Positions 1-8,297 of a stretch of DNA of 9,306 bases are shown in pieces. Position 1 is the first letter of the stretch; every line of letters starts with the position of its first letter. Made by a program: the position numbers and the translations under genes. Under the pieces are notes generated by a model. The model had not been told where the DNA came from and did not search any database. It was given only the letters and a program-made list of their open reading frames with translations. The stretch comes from Acidobacteriota bacterium (GTDB taxonomy: Bacteria > Acidobacteriota > Polarisedimenticolia > QHYA01), in contig QHYA01000012.1 of assembly GCA_003223995.1 (NCBI GenBank), positions 1 to 9,306 of the forward strand. Direction: 5' to 3'.

Positions 1-1
1 G

Positions 2-115
2 GAAAACCCGCGCATCAACAATGCCGTTGCGATCCTGACCGACTCCGGTCGGCACTACCTCTCGAACCTGTTCAACGACGACTGGCTGCGAGCACAGAAC
101 CTTCCCCTGGACTGA
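2..115 (+). CDS. PLP-dependent cysteine synthase / cystathionine beta-synthase family protein, C-terminal end only
   Basis: Only the last 37 codons are present; the gene begins upstream of the window and ends at the TGA at 113-115. The visible peptide contains DSGRHYLSNLFNDDWL. This closely resembles the motif near the end of the catalytic domain of fold-type II PLP enzymes of the cysteine synthase / cystathionine beta-synthase group, typically D-SG-x-x-YLS-x-x-x-(N/D)-D-x-W. These enzymes make cysteine from O-acetylserine and sulfide, or cystathionine from serine and homocysteine. About 11 residues follow the motif before the stop, so there is no C-terminal pair of CBS regulatory domains; this is a single-domain form. 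The PLP lysine lies outside the window, so cysteine synthase and cystathionine synthase cannot be told apart. The gene converges on the minus-strand gene starting 67 bp downstream. The intervening 116-182 has a short T-run (124-128) but no convincing terminator stem. Confidence 0.72.
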   Translation, partial: ENPRINNAVAILTDSGRHYLSNLFNDDWLRAQNLPLD

Positions 116-182
116 GGCAACCTGTTTTTCTGCCCGGCTGCCCGACAACCCCGCGGCTCGTCTGCTTATTCCTGAACAACAG

Positions 183-2558
183 CTATGATCCGACGCCGAG
201 CTTCCGCAGGGCCATCCTCGAGGGCTCGTCGTCCGGCTTGAGGGCGAGGGCCCGGTGGAACGCGGCGATCGCTTCCTCGCGGCGCCCCTGCTCCATTCGA
301 AGCAGACCCACCGCCCGGTACCCCTCGAAGGCGCGCGGGTGATTCTGGATGAGGGGCACGAGCTGCGCTTCCGCCCCGGAAAAATCGTGGCTCATGAGCA
401 GGGCCGTGCCGAGCCAGTACCGGGTGAGACGGTCGTCCGGAGCGGCCTGGCTCGCCCGTCTCAGCAGAGGAAGTGCCTCGGCGTACTTCCCCTCCAGCAC
501 CTTGATGGCGCCGAGAAAGAGCGGTCCCTCGGGATTGGACGGGGCGATAGAGGCCAGTCGCTCGAAATGAGGGCGTGACTCGTCGAACCTCCGCGCGTCG
601 AAAAGCGCCCTTCCGAGCGCGGCAAGGGCCGCAGGATCGTCCGGCCTCTGCTCCAGGATCTTCTTGCGGAGCGCGACGGCTGGCTCGACCTCTCCCAGAC
701 GCTCCTGGCACTCCGCGGCCAGCTGGAGGGCGGCGAAGTGATCCGGCGCGAGCGCCAGGACCTGACGCGCCTCCTCCAGCGCCGCTTCGAACCTTCCCAT
801 CCGCTGGAGCAGCTTCGTGATGTCGATCCGGGTCTCCGACGTGTTCGGATCCTTCAGCAGGGCCATCCGATAGAGCGCGAGCGCCCCCTCCAGATCGCCC
901 CGGCTCTGGTGCGACTGCGCAAGAAGGCCGGGGGCCCAGTAATAGGACGGGCCGCCGACGAGCAACGGCTTCAGGAACGCCTCCAGCTCGTCGTACCTCC
1001 CTGCCATCAGCAGCGCCTCGCCCAGCCGCCACTGGATTCTAGGGTTGTTCGGATCGCGCGCGAGCAGCGCACGGCAGGCCGCGATCGCCCCCGCGCTGTC
1101 CTCTCGCAGCAACAGGCTCCACACCTGATTGAGCCCCTCGTACACTCCGATCATGTCCTTCGGATCCGTCTCCGAGGGAGGAGGAGGGAGCCGACCGGGT
1201 CCCCCTTGCAGGTAGCCAAGCGAGCGCAGCTTCGCGATGGCCTGCTCGTCCAGGGCTGAGGGGATTCCTTCCCGCGGCGCGGATGCCCCGGCGAGGGAAA
1301 GGCTGGCATCGAGACGAGCCTTCAGCGTCGCAGCGAGCGAAGCAGCCGATGAAGCCGCCTCTGGCCGCCCCTCGATGACCCCCTCCCGCACGGATCCCTC
1401 CCGGCCGAGAAGGTTCCTCTTTTCCAGGGGGTCTGCGGTGAGGTCGTACAGCTCGGGACGAGGGGCCTGGATGTACTTCCAATGTCCGGACCGGATTCCG
1501 CGCAGCTCGCTCCAGCCGAATTCGACCCGAGGCAGCAGGCTCTCGAGAAGAACAGGAGAATCCTCGGTGCGCCGCCGTCCTCCCGAGACGACCAGCGGCA
1601 CGAGATCGGTCCCTCCGATCGGAGGGCCCTTGCCTGTCTCGCCAGCCAGTCCTGCCAGATCGAGGAGCGTGGGGAAGATGTCCACGACGGAGACCGGATC
1701 GGCGACTCTCGCGCCGGCCGGCAGGCGTCCCGGCGCACGGAGAAGAAAGGGGACGCGGATGGTCGGTTCGTAGATGAACAGGCCATGGAACGATTCCCCG
1801 TGCTCACCAAGGCCTTCGCCATGGTCCCCGACAATGGCCAGGACCGTGCTCTGGGGGTCGGCCACATCCGCGAGCTTCGAAAGCAGCTCGCCGATTCGCG
1901 AGTCCATGAAGGCGATCTCGCCGTCGTACGGGTTGCTGGCGTAGCGCTTCGCGAACGGATGTGGCGGATCGTACGGCGCGTGAGGGTCGAAGTAGTGGAC
2001 CCAGAGGAAGAACCTCTTGCCCTTCTGCCGCGCCAGCCAGGGAAGAGCCGCGGCGTTGACCTCCGCCGCATTCCTTTCTTCCCTCGGGTAACCCGCGGGC
2101 CCGCCGCCGGCCCGTTCACGCGGGGGCCCGAGTCTCTGATCATAAACGTCAAACCCCTGGCCGAGGCCGAAGACCGAGGCAAGTGGAAAGGCGGCGATGA
2201 AGGCGGCCGTCTCGTAGCCTCGCGACCTGAAGACCTCCGCGAGGGTCCTTTCGGATCCGGCCAGGACAAAGCTGCCGTTGTTGCGCACGCCATGGGAGGC
2301 AGGATAGCGCCCCGTCATGATCGAGCTGTGGGAAGGGAGCGTGATCGGCGCGGCGGCGCTCGCGTTCAGGAAGAGGACGCCCTCGCGAGCGACGGATCCG
2401 AGAGCCGGCGTTTCGATCGAAGGGTTGCCGTAGCAACCTATCCTGTCGGCGCGGGTGGTGTCCAGCGTCAAGAGGACGACGGCCCGAGCTTCGGCAGGCA
2501 CCCTGCCACAGGCCGTGATCGCTCCCAGCGCGGCTAGCAAGACAGCGATCGGCCGCAT
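183..2558 (-). CDS. Sulfatase-fold (alkaline phosphatase superfamily) lipoprotein with C-terminal TPR array, Thr at the nucleophile position
   Basis: A 791-residue protein. Residues 1-17 look like a lipoprotein signal, with a hydrophobic run ending in ITAC and Cys17 as the likely lipidated residue, so it should sit outside the cytoplasm on a membrane. Residues 26-400 are a sulfatase-like domain of the alkaline phosphatase superfamily: LLTLDTTRAD (Asp33, metal ligand), PITLPSHSSIMTG (71-83), VHYFDPHAPYDPP (187-199), GDHGEGLGEHG (244-254; Asp245/His246, metal ligands) and the late ELYDLTADPLEKRNL (369-383). LRSLGYL (444-450) links it to about nine TPR units from about 485 to 788. True sulfatases carry Cys/Ser-x-Pro-x-Arg at the active site, matured to formylglycine. 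Here the aligned residues are Thr73-Leu-Pro-Ser-His77, so a direct Thr nucleophile, as in phosphoesterase and phosphotransferase relatives, is more likely. Substrate unknown. The ATG at 2556-2558 fits the signal peptide, although its Shine-Dalgarno is weak. TPRs suggest protein binding. Confidence 0.88.
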   Translation of the reverse strand: MRPIAVLLAALGAITACGRVPAEARAVVLLTLDTTRADRIGCYGNPSIETPALGSVAREGVLFLNASAAAPITLPSHSSIMTGRYPASHGVRNNGSFVLAGSERTLAEVFRSRGYETAAFIAAFPLASVFGLGQGFDVYDQRLGPPRERAGGGPAGYPREERNAAEVNAAALPWLARQKGKRFFLWVHYFDPHAPYDPPHPFAKRYASNPYDGEIAFMDSRIGELLSKLADVADPQSTVLAIVGDHGEGLGEHGESFHGLFIYEPTIRVPFLLRAPGRLPAGARVADPVSVVDIFPTLLDLAGLAGETGKGPPIGGTDLVPLVVSGGRRRTEDSPVLLESLLPRVEFGWSELRGIRSGHWKYIQAPRPELYDLTADPLEKRNLLGREGSVREGVIEGRPEAASSAASLAATLKARLDASLSLAGASAPREGIPSALDEQAIAKLRSLGYLQGGPGRLPPPPSETDPKDMIGVYEGLNQVWSLLLREDSAGAIAACRALLARDPNNPRIQWRLGEALLMAGRYDELEAFLKPLLVGGPSYYWAPGLLAQSHQSRGDLEGALALYRMALLKDPNTSETRIDITKLLQRMGRFEAALEEARQVLALAPDHFAALQLAAECQERLGEVEPAVALRKKILEQRPDDPAALAALGRALFDARRFDESRPHFERLASIAPSNPEGPLFLGAIKVLEGKYAEALPLLRRASQAAPDDRLTRYWLGTALLMSHDFSGAEAQLVPLIQNHPRAFEGYRAVGLLRMEQGRREEAIAAFHRALALKPDDEPSRMALRKLGVGS

Positions 2559-2705
2559 CGTCCGCCAGGCTAGAGGCGAGCCTCGGGAGTGTCAAACGAC
2601 TTGGGATCGCAGTATCGCAGGCGCCACTGGTGAAACGACCACCTCATCGAGGCATCTGGGAAGCGCGTCGAGAAGCTGGCCGGCCGCCGCATCCCCCGCT
2701 TCCGT

Positions 2706-2711
2706 TACAAT
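2706..2711 (+). promoter_or_regulatory. Possible -10 element (TACAAT) placed for a leaderless start
   Basis: TACAAT matches the sigma70 -10 consensus in five of six positions. It stands six bases before the ATG at 2718, in otherwise very GC-rich DNA, and no Shine-Dalgarno precedes that ATG. Transcription would then start at or next to the start codon. I see no recognisable -35 element 16-18 bp upstream, so this is a tentative call. Confidence 0.27.
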
Positions 2712-2717
2712 GGCGCC

Positions 2718-3335
2718 ATGTCCGAGCCTCGAGCGGTCGCGAAGAAGATCGAACACGTCGTGCCGGGCGTCATGCGCTGGGGAATACACGACGACCGCAT
2801 CGACTTCCGCAGTGACGCCTATGCCGTCGTGCGCGGGGGCGAGGTCGTTCTGATCGACCCTCTGCCGCTGAGCGAGAAGCTCCTGCGGGGGCTGGGGACA
2901 GTCAGCGCGATCTGCCTCACGGCTCGCTGTCATCAGCGGTCGGCCTGGCGTTACAGGCGGAAGCTCGGGGCCAAGGTGTACGGACCCGCAGGAGCTGACG
3001 ATTTCGAAGAGCCACCGGACATCCTGTACGGCCGGAAGGAGAGGCTGCCCGGCGACCTTCTGGCCGTGCATGCTCCCGGACCAACAGAGGCGCACTACGC
3101 TTTCCTGCTGAAAAGCAGAGGAGGAATCCTCTTCATCGGAGACCTCCTGGTGAAGAAAGACGCCAGGCTCGACTTCATATCTGACGAGCACCAGGACGAG
3201 CCCGCACGCACGCGCCGGAGCGTTCGCAAGCTTCTCGAGATCCCGTTCCGCACGCTTTGCCTCGACCATGGAGGGACGGTCGTGCGGCAGGCCCGCCAGG
3301 AGGTTCGCCGGGCCCTGGGCGCGGACGGCGCCTGA
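2718..3335 (+). CDS. Metallo-beta-lactamase-fold protein with degenerate metal-binding motif
   Basis: A 205-residue protein with the order of elements seen in MBL-fold hydrolases. There is an N-terminal strand pair ending in GGEVVLIDPLPLSEK (40-54), then the helix-preceding loop where HxHxDH normally lies, then GILFIGDLLV (136-145) with the conserved Gly-Asp (Asp142), and near the end LCLDHGG (180-186) with His184. In the main motif the sequence reads T68-A-R-C71-H-Q73-R74, so the positions usually His, His, Asp, His are Ala, Cys, Gln, Arg. The PGHT motif has become PGPT (120-123). Two of the usual seven metal ligands remain. The fold is probably kept while ordinary di-zinc hydrolysis is lost; it may act in binding or have a changed chemistry. 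It lacks a signal peptide, so it is probably cytoplasmic. It lies 54 bp before the aminotransferase on the same strand, possibly co-transcribed. No Shine-Dalgarno is visible; the ATG is the first in frame. The biological role is unknown. Confidence 0.78.
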   Translation: MSEPRAVAKKIEHVVPGVMRWGIHDDRIDFRSDAYAVVRGGEVVLIDPLPLSEKLLRGLGTVSAICLTARCHQRSAWRYRRKLGAKVYGPAGADDFEEPPDILYGRKERLPGDLLAVHAPGPTEAHYAFLLKSRGGILFIGDLLVKKDARLDFISDEHQDEPARTRRSVRKLLEIPFRTLCLDHGGTVVRQARQEVRRALGADGA

Positions 3336-3389
3336 CAGGGCGCACGGCGAGGCTCCTCGACCGAGCGGCAAGTCGCAAGGGAGCTGCCC

Positions 3390-4583
3390 ATGTTCTCCTC
3401 GCGCCTCCCCTGGCAGCTGCCGCGAAACCGGCTGAGCCGGTTGCTGGACGAGAAGCGCAGGGCCGGGGCGGAGCTGATCGACCTGACCGGTTCGAATCCG
3501 ACACGAGCCGGCCTTCACTACCCAGAAGCGGAAATCCTGGCGGCGCTCGCTGACGAGCGGCTTCTCGCCTACGAACCTTCCCCCAAGGGGTCCCTGCAGG
3601 CCCGCGAGGCCGTGGCGGCCTACTGCTCAGGCAGGGGCCAGCATGTCGAGCCGGACCAGGTCCTCCTGACGTCAAGCACCAGCGAGGCCTACTCGTTTCT
3701 CTTCAAGCTGCTGGCCGATCCCGGAGACGAGGTCCTCGTCCCCCGCCCCTCGTACCCGCTCTTCGACTTCCTGGCGTCGCTCGAGTCGGTCGCGGCGGTC
3801 CCCTACCCTCTCATCCACGAGAAGGGGGCGGGCGAAGCGGACGGCGGGGGCTGGAAGATCGATCTCGAAGTTCTCGTCCGTGCCGCGGGCCCGCGCGCGA
3901 AGGCGATCGTCATCGTGAACCCGAACAATCCGACCGGCTCGTTCCTCAAGCGGCCGGAGCTGGAGCGGATCCTTCGGTTCAGCGCTCAGCGCGGTCTGCC
4001 GATCATCTCGGACGAGGTCTTCTCCGACTACGGCTTCGGGGAGGACCAGCGGAGAGCGGCATCGCTCGCTGGTATAGAAGAGACGCTCGTCTTCTGCCTG
4101 AGCGGCCTGTCGAAGGTCGCTGGCCTGCCGCAAGCGAAGCTGGCCTGGATCGTGATGTCAGGGCCGAGCCAGCGGCGGCTGAAGGCGGGCGAGCAGCTGG
4201 AGTTGATCGCGGACACGTATCTCTCCGTCGGCGCGCCCGTGCAGCATGCCGCCCCGCGCCTGCTGGCCGTGCGGAGAGAGATCCAGCCTCAGATCCTGGG
4301 CCGCTGCCGGGGGAACCTCGAAGCGCTGCGCTCCCTCGTCGCGGGGCATCCTGCCTGCGGGCTTCTCGAACCCGAAGGAGGCTGGTACGCGACGGTGCGG
4401 ATGCCGGCTGTGCTGGGAGAAGAGGATTGGGCTTTGACACTTCTCGAGCGCGACAAAGTCCTGACCCAACCCGGGTACTTCTACGATTTCGAAGAAGAGC
4501 CGCTGCTGGTGATCAGCCTTCTGACCCCGGAAGAGAGCTTCCTGGAGGGCGTGCGGAGACTGCTCGCTCGCGCGAACGGCTAG
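3390..4583 (+). CDS. Pyridoxal phosphate-dependent class I/II aminotransferase
   Basis: A 397-residue enzyme of normal length for fold-type I aminotransferases. Visible motifs in order are: DLTGSNPTRAG (31-41) near the substrate entry; a YEPSPKGSLQAREAVAAY stretch (61-78); the phosphate-binding turn LLTSSTSEA (92-100); VNPNNPTGS (176-184) with the ring-contacting Asn180; ISDEVFSDY (206-214) with Asp208, which pairs with the PLP pyridine nitrogen; and SGLSKVAGLPQAKLAW (238-253), where Lys242 should be the Schiff-base lysine. Near the C-terminus the usual (F)R(I/L)S carboxylate-binding Arg is replaced in LLVISLLTPEE (372-382; Val374). The amino-acid substrate therefore cannot be named; alanine- or aspartate-type transaminases are only the nearest familiar relatives. 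The ATG has a good Shine-Dalgarno, AAGGGAG at 3377-3383, six bases upstream. It follows the MBL-fold gene closely and converges on the DUF255 gene with only 17 bp between stop codons. Confidence 0.88.
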   Translation: MFSSRLPWQLPRNRLSRLLDEKRRAGAELIDLTGSNPTRAGLHYPEAEILAALADERLLAYEPSPKGSLQAREAVAAYCSGRGQHVEPDQVLLTSSTSEAYSFLFKLLADPGDEVLVPRPSYPLFDFLASLESVAAVPYPLIHEKGAGEADGGGWKIDLEVLVRAAGPRAKAIVIVNPNNPTGSFLKRPELERILRFSAQRGLPIISDEVFSDYGFGEDQRRAASLAGIEETLVFCLSGLSKVAGLPQAKLAWIVMSGPSQRRLKAGEQLELIADTYLSVGAPVQHAAPRLLAVRREIQPQILGRCRGNLEALRSLVAGHPACGLLEPEGGWYATVRMPAVLGEEDWALTLLERDKVLTQPGYFYDFEEEPLLVISLLTPEESFLEGVRRLLARANG

Positions 4584-4586
4584 CTT

Positions 4587-4600
4587 CTGGAGCTTTCCGC

Positions 4601-4612
<12 letters not shown>
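4587..4612. terminator. Hairpin in the convergent gap, possible bidirectional terminator
   Basis: CTGGAGCT and AGCTCTCCAG can pair as an eight-base-pair stem with a two-base bulge around an eight-base loop. It sits exactly where the aminotransferase (+) and the DUF255 gene (-) converge, and its right arm includes the stop region of the minus gene. No strong T-run follows on either strand, so it is at best a weak intrinsic terminator. Confidence 0.3.
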
Positions 4613-6697
<2,085 letters not shown>

Positions 6698-6896
6698 GCC
6701 GCCACCTGGTATCTTCGATCGTGACCCCACCCATGCACAGACTCCAAAACCCACCACCAAGCTCGCGGTGAGAGCCGCGAAACGGGGAAGCAGCCGGAAG
6801 GTCAAGCCGGCCGGTGAGCCGGAGCCTGAGACGCTCCTTCGGCGGATCGCCTCCGGTTCCGGTGGATGCAGCGTCCGGGCACCGCTACGGCTGCAA

Positions 6897-7157
6897 TCAG
6901 CTCGTCGGCCCGCCGCCGGACGGAACGCAGTTCTTCGCGCCCGCGCAGGACGCGAAGCACTGATTCGAGTAGGTGCATCCCCCGTCGCAGGTGACAGGGT
7001 CATAGACCTCGGGACAGATGCAGCCCGCCCTGGGTCTGGGGCAACCACCCCCCGGCTTGCCAGCGAGGATCAGGCTAGCCCCCGCAGCCAGGACCAGAGT
7101 TGCCAGCAGGATGAACAGGACTCTAGCAATGCGATAGGACATCATCTTGCGCTCCAT
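6897..7157 (-). CDS. Small secreted Kazal-like Cys-rich protein
   Basis: An 86-residue protein starting at the ATG at 7155-7157, with GGAG about six bases upstream. Another ATG pair (7143-7145 and 7140-7142) is nearly as good. Residues about 1-32 form a signal peptide: basic start MERKMMSYRIAR, then the hydrophobic core VLFILLATLVLAAGASLILA. The mature part is short and holds eight cysteines. C-I-C-PEVYDPVTC, then DGGC-TYSNQC-FASC-AGAKNC, matches the Kazal-type protease-inhibitor pattern, especially the Y-x-PV-x-C, TY-x-N-x-C and C-AG elements. Kazal domains block serine proteases by offering a reactive loop near the second cysteine; whether this one inhibits anything is not known. It would act outside the cytoplasm. 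The frame is open further upstream to 7523, but that part has no coding character and runs into the divergent amidohydrolase gene. It lies 199 bp upstream of the DUF255 start on the same strand. Confidence 0.7.
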   Translation of the reverse strand: MERKMMSYRIARVLFILLATLVLAAGASLILAGKPGGGCPRPRAGCICPEVYDPVTCDGGCTYSNQCFASCAGAKNCVPSGGGPTS

Positions 7158-7388
7158 GAATCGCTCCGCCACGGCTGCCTGCGCCGCTTTCACACTTTGC
7201 GACCGGTCTTCGCGTTCGCGGGCATCAAGGATACCCCAAAGGACGTGAACAGGGAACGCCGCAGCACATGCACACATGCCGGGCGACCGGGGCGCTGCAA
7301 GGAGCCAGGCAAGGGGTTTCCAGAATCTCGCCGCCACAAAGATCCGTAGGCCGCTGGCTCCGAGGTATGGCAGGATGACCCTGAAGGA

Positions 7389-8141
7389 ATGAGCCGTCCC
7401 CCCTACAAGCTCCTTCGCAGACGGAGTCTTTCCAGGCTCGTGATCACTTGCGAGCATGCTTCCCGCGCCCTGCCGGCCGGGCCGGCCTTGGACCGTGCCT
7501 CCCGAGAGATGCTTCGCTGTCACAGGGGATGGGACATCGGCATCTGGGAGATCGTGCGCGAGGTCTCGGGCCGGCTAGGGGCGACCGCGATCGGTGGGCG
7601 TTACAGCAGGCTCCTGGCCGATCTCAACAGATCGCCCTCCGACTCCAGCCTGATCCTGCCCGAGGTGGACGGGGTGAGGCTCCCTTTCAACACTCGAATG
7701 ACCCCTCGCGAAGCGGGCCGTCGGGTGCAAAAGATCCATGCCCCCTATCACACCGAGATCGACCGCCAGCTCGCCCGGCGGGCAGTCGCCGGGGTCCTCC
7801 CCTTCCTGATCAGTTTTCATTCCTTCACTCCGTATCTGAACCCCCGCCGGAGGCGCTTCGACGTCGGGGTCTTGTACCAGGACCACCAGGACCTCGCCCG
7901 GGCGCTGGGGCGGTCCCTTGAGCGGTGCGGCTTCTCGGTGCGTTATAACCGTCCCTACTCAGGACTGGAGGGGCTCATCTACGCTGCGAGCCGTCATGGC
8001 TCCAACCATCGCGTCCCCTACCTGGAGCTGGAGTTCAATCAGCGGGCGCTCGACTCGAAGGGGAACTGCCGTCGAGTCGCGCGTGGGGCTGCAAAGGCCA
8101 TCGACGAGCTTCTCCAGGAGATCCCACCGAGGCGGAGTTGA
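7389..8141 (+). CDS. N-formylglutamate amidohydrolase family protein
   Basis: A 250-residue protein that fits the N-formylglutamate amidohydrolase (FGase) family, zinc hydrolases that release formate from N-formylglutamate at the end of one histidine-degradation route and also act on related amides. Motifs in order: VITCEHASRALP (18-29; Glu22, His23), CHRGWDIG (44-51; Asp49), SRLLADLNRS (73-82; Arg74, Asp78, Asn80), HAPYHTEID (117-125), SFHSF (142-146; His144), DVGVLYQD (158-165), NRPYSG (187-192) and LELEFNQ (212-218). The length is usual for the family and no signal peptide is seen, so it is probably cytoplasmic. No hut genes adjoin it, so a role in histidine breakdown is not supported by context. 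The start is uncertain: the ATG at 7389 has AAGGA touching it with no spacer, and a GTG at 7440-7442 would begin right at the conserved core. A divergent 231-bp gap separates it from the Kazal-like gene. Confidence 0.85.
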   Translation: MSRPPYKLLRRRSLSRLVITCEHASRALPAGPALDRASREMLRCHRGWDIGIWEIVREVSGRLGATAIGGRYSRLLADLNRSPSDSSLILPEVDGVRLPFNTRMTPREAGRRVQKIHAPYHTEIDRQLARRAVAGVLPFLISFHSFTPYLNPRRRRFDVGVLYQDHQDLARALGRSLERCGFSVRYNRPYSGLEGLIYAASRHGSNHRVPYLELEFNQRALDSKGNCRRVARGAAKAIDELLQEIPPRRS

Positions 8142-8211
8142 GGCGGAGGCTCTCTTGTCGGGGAAGATCGGCACCAGGAAGGGAAAGAAGGCTGGGAGCC
8201 CCCTGGAAAAC

Positions 8212-8232
8212 AATACTTGACAGTAAGGTATT
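8212..8232. promoter_or_regulatory. 21-bp imperfect palindrome, probable operator for the Rrf2 regulator
   Basis: AATAC at 8212-8216 and GTATT at 8228-8232 are perfect inverted arms. Three more of the five inner pairs match, giving eight of ten pairs around a central A at 8222. The site covers the whole -35 element, where a bound repressor would block RNA polymerase. Its left half, ATACTTGAC, resembles the half-site of the IscR type-1 motif, but the spacing and right half differ. It is assigned to the adjacent Rrf2 gene by position. Confidence 0.55.
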
Positions 8233-8246
8233 CTTTTTGGTAAAGT
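8217..8246 (+). promoter_or_regulatory. Sigma70-type promoter of the Rrf2-sufB operon
   Basis: A perfect -35 TTGACA (8217-8222) is followed after 18 bases by TAAAGT (8241-8246), four of six to the -10 consensus. An A-rich stretch (8207-8213) precedes the -35. Transcription would begin near 8253, leaving a leader of about 45 bases before the Rrf2 ATG at 8298. This AT-rich patch stands out from its GC-rich surroundings. Confidence 0.62.
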
Positions 8247-8297
8247 GTGCATTGCCATTATGGTTCGGGAACGTCGTCATGAGAAGAGAGCCATGAA

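Noticed and set aside
116..182. Possible terminator between the cysteine synthase-family gene and the sulfatase-like gene
   Set aside because: There is a T-run at 124-128 but only a three-base-pair stem before it; no stable hairpin is seen for either strand.
1322..2293. Second minus-strand frame of 323 codons inside the sulfatase-like gene
   Set aside because: Same-strand shadow rich in Ser, Arg and Pro, with no motifs; the overlapping frame carries all the conserved residues.
1482..2537. Long open frame (351 codons) on the plus strand opposite the sulfatase-like gene
   Set aside because: It lies wholly antisense to a gene with clear motifs, its product is Arg/Gly/Asp-rich without recognisable domains, and such frames are expected in GC-rich DNA.
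2559..2717. Divergent gap searched for paired promoters or operators
   Set aside because: Apart from TACAAT at 2706, I see no -35/-10 pair or inverted repeat worth calling.
7158..7388. Divergent gap between the Kazal-like and amidohydrolase genes searched for promoters and RNA structure
   Set aside because: Only weak elements, such as a short CGCG-TT-CGCG palindrome and TATCCT on the minus strand; none has good spacing to a second box.
7158..7523. Upstream extension of the Kazal-like frame
   Set aside because: It would overlap the divergent amidohydrolase gene and place more than 120 residues before a good signal peptide; internal ATGs with GGAG are better starts.
8279..8296. Five-codon frame just before the Rrf2 start, as a possible leader peptide
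   Set aside because: No Shine-Dalgarno at useful distance, no codon bias suggesting attenuation, and chance occurrence is likely.
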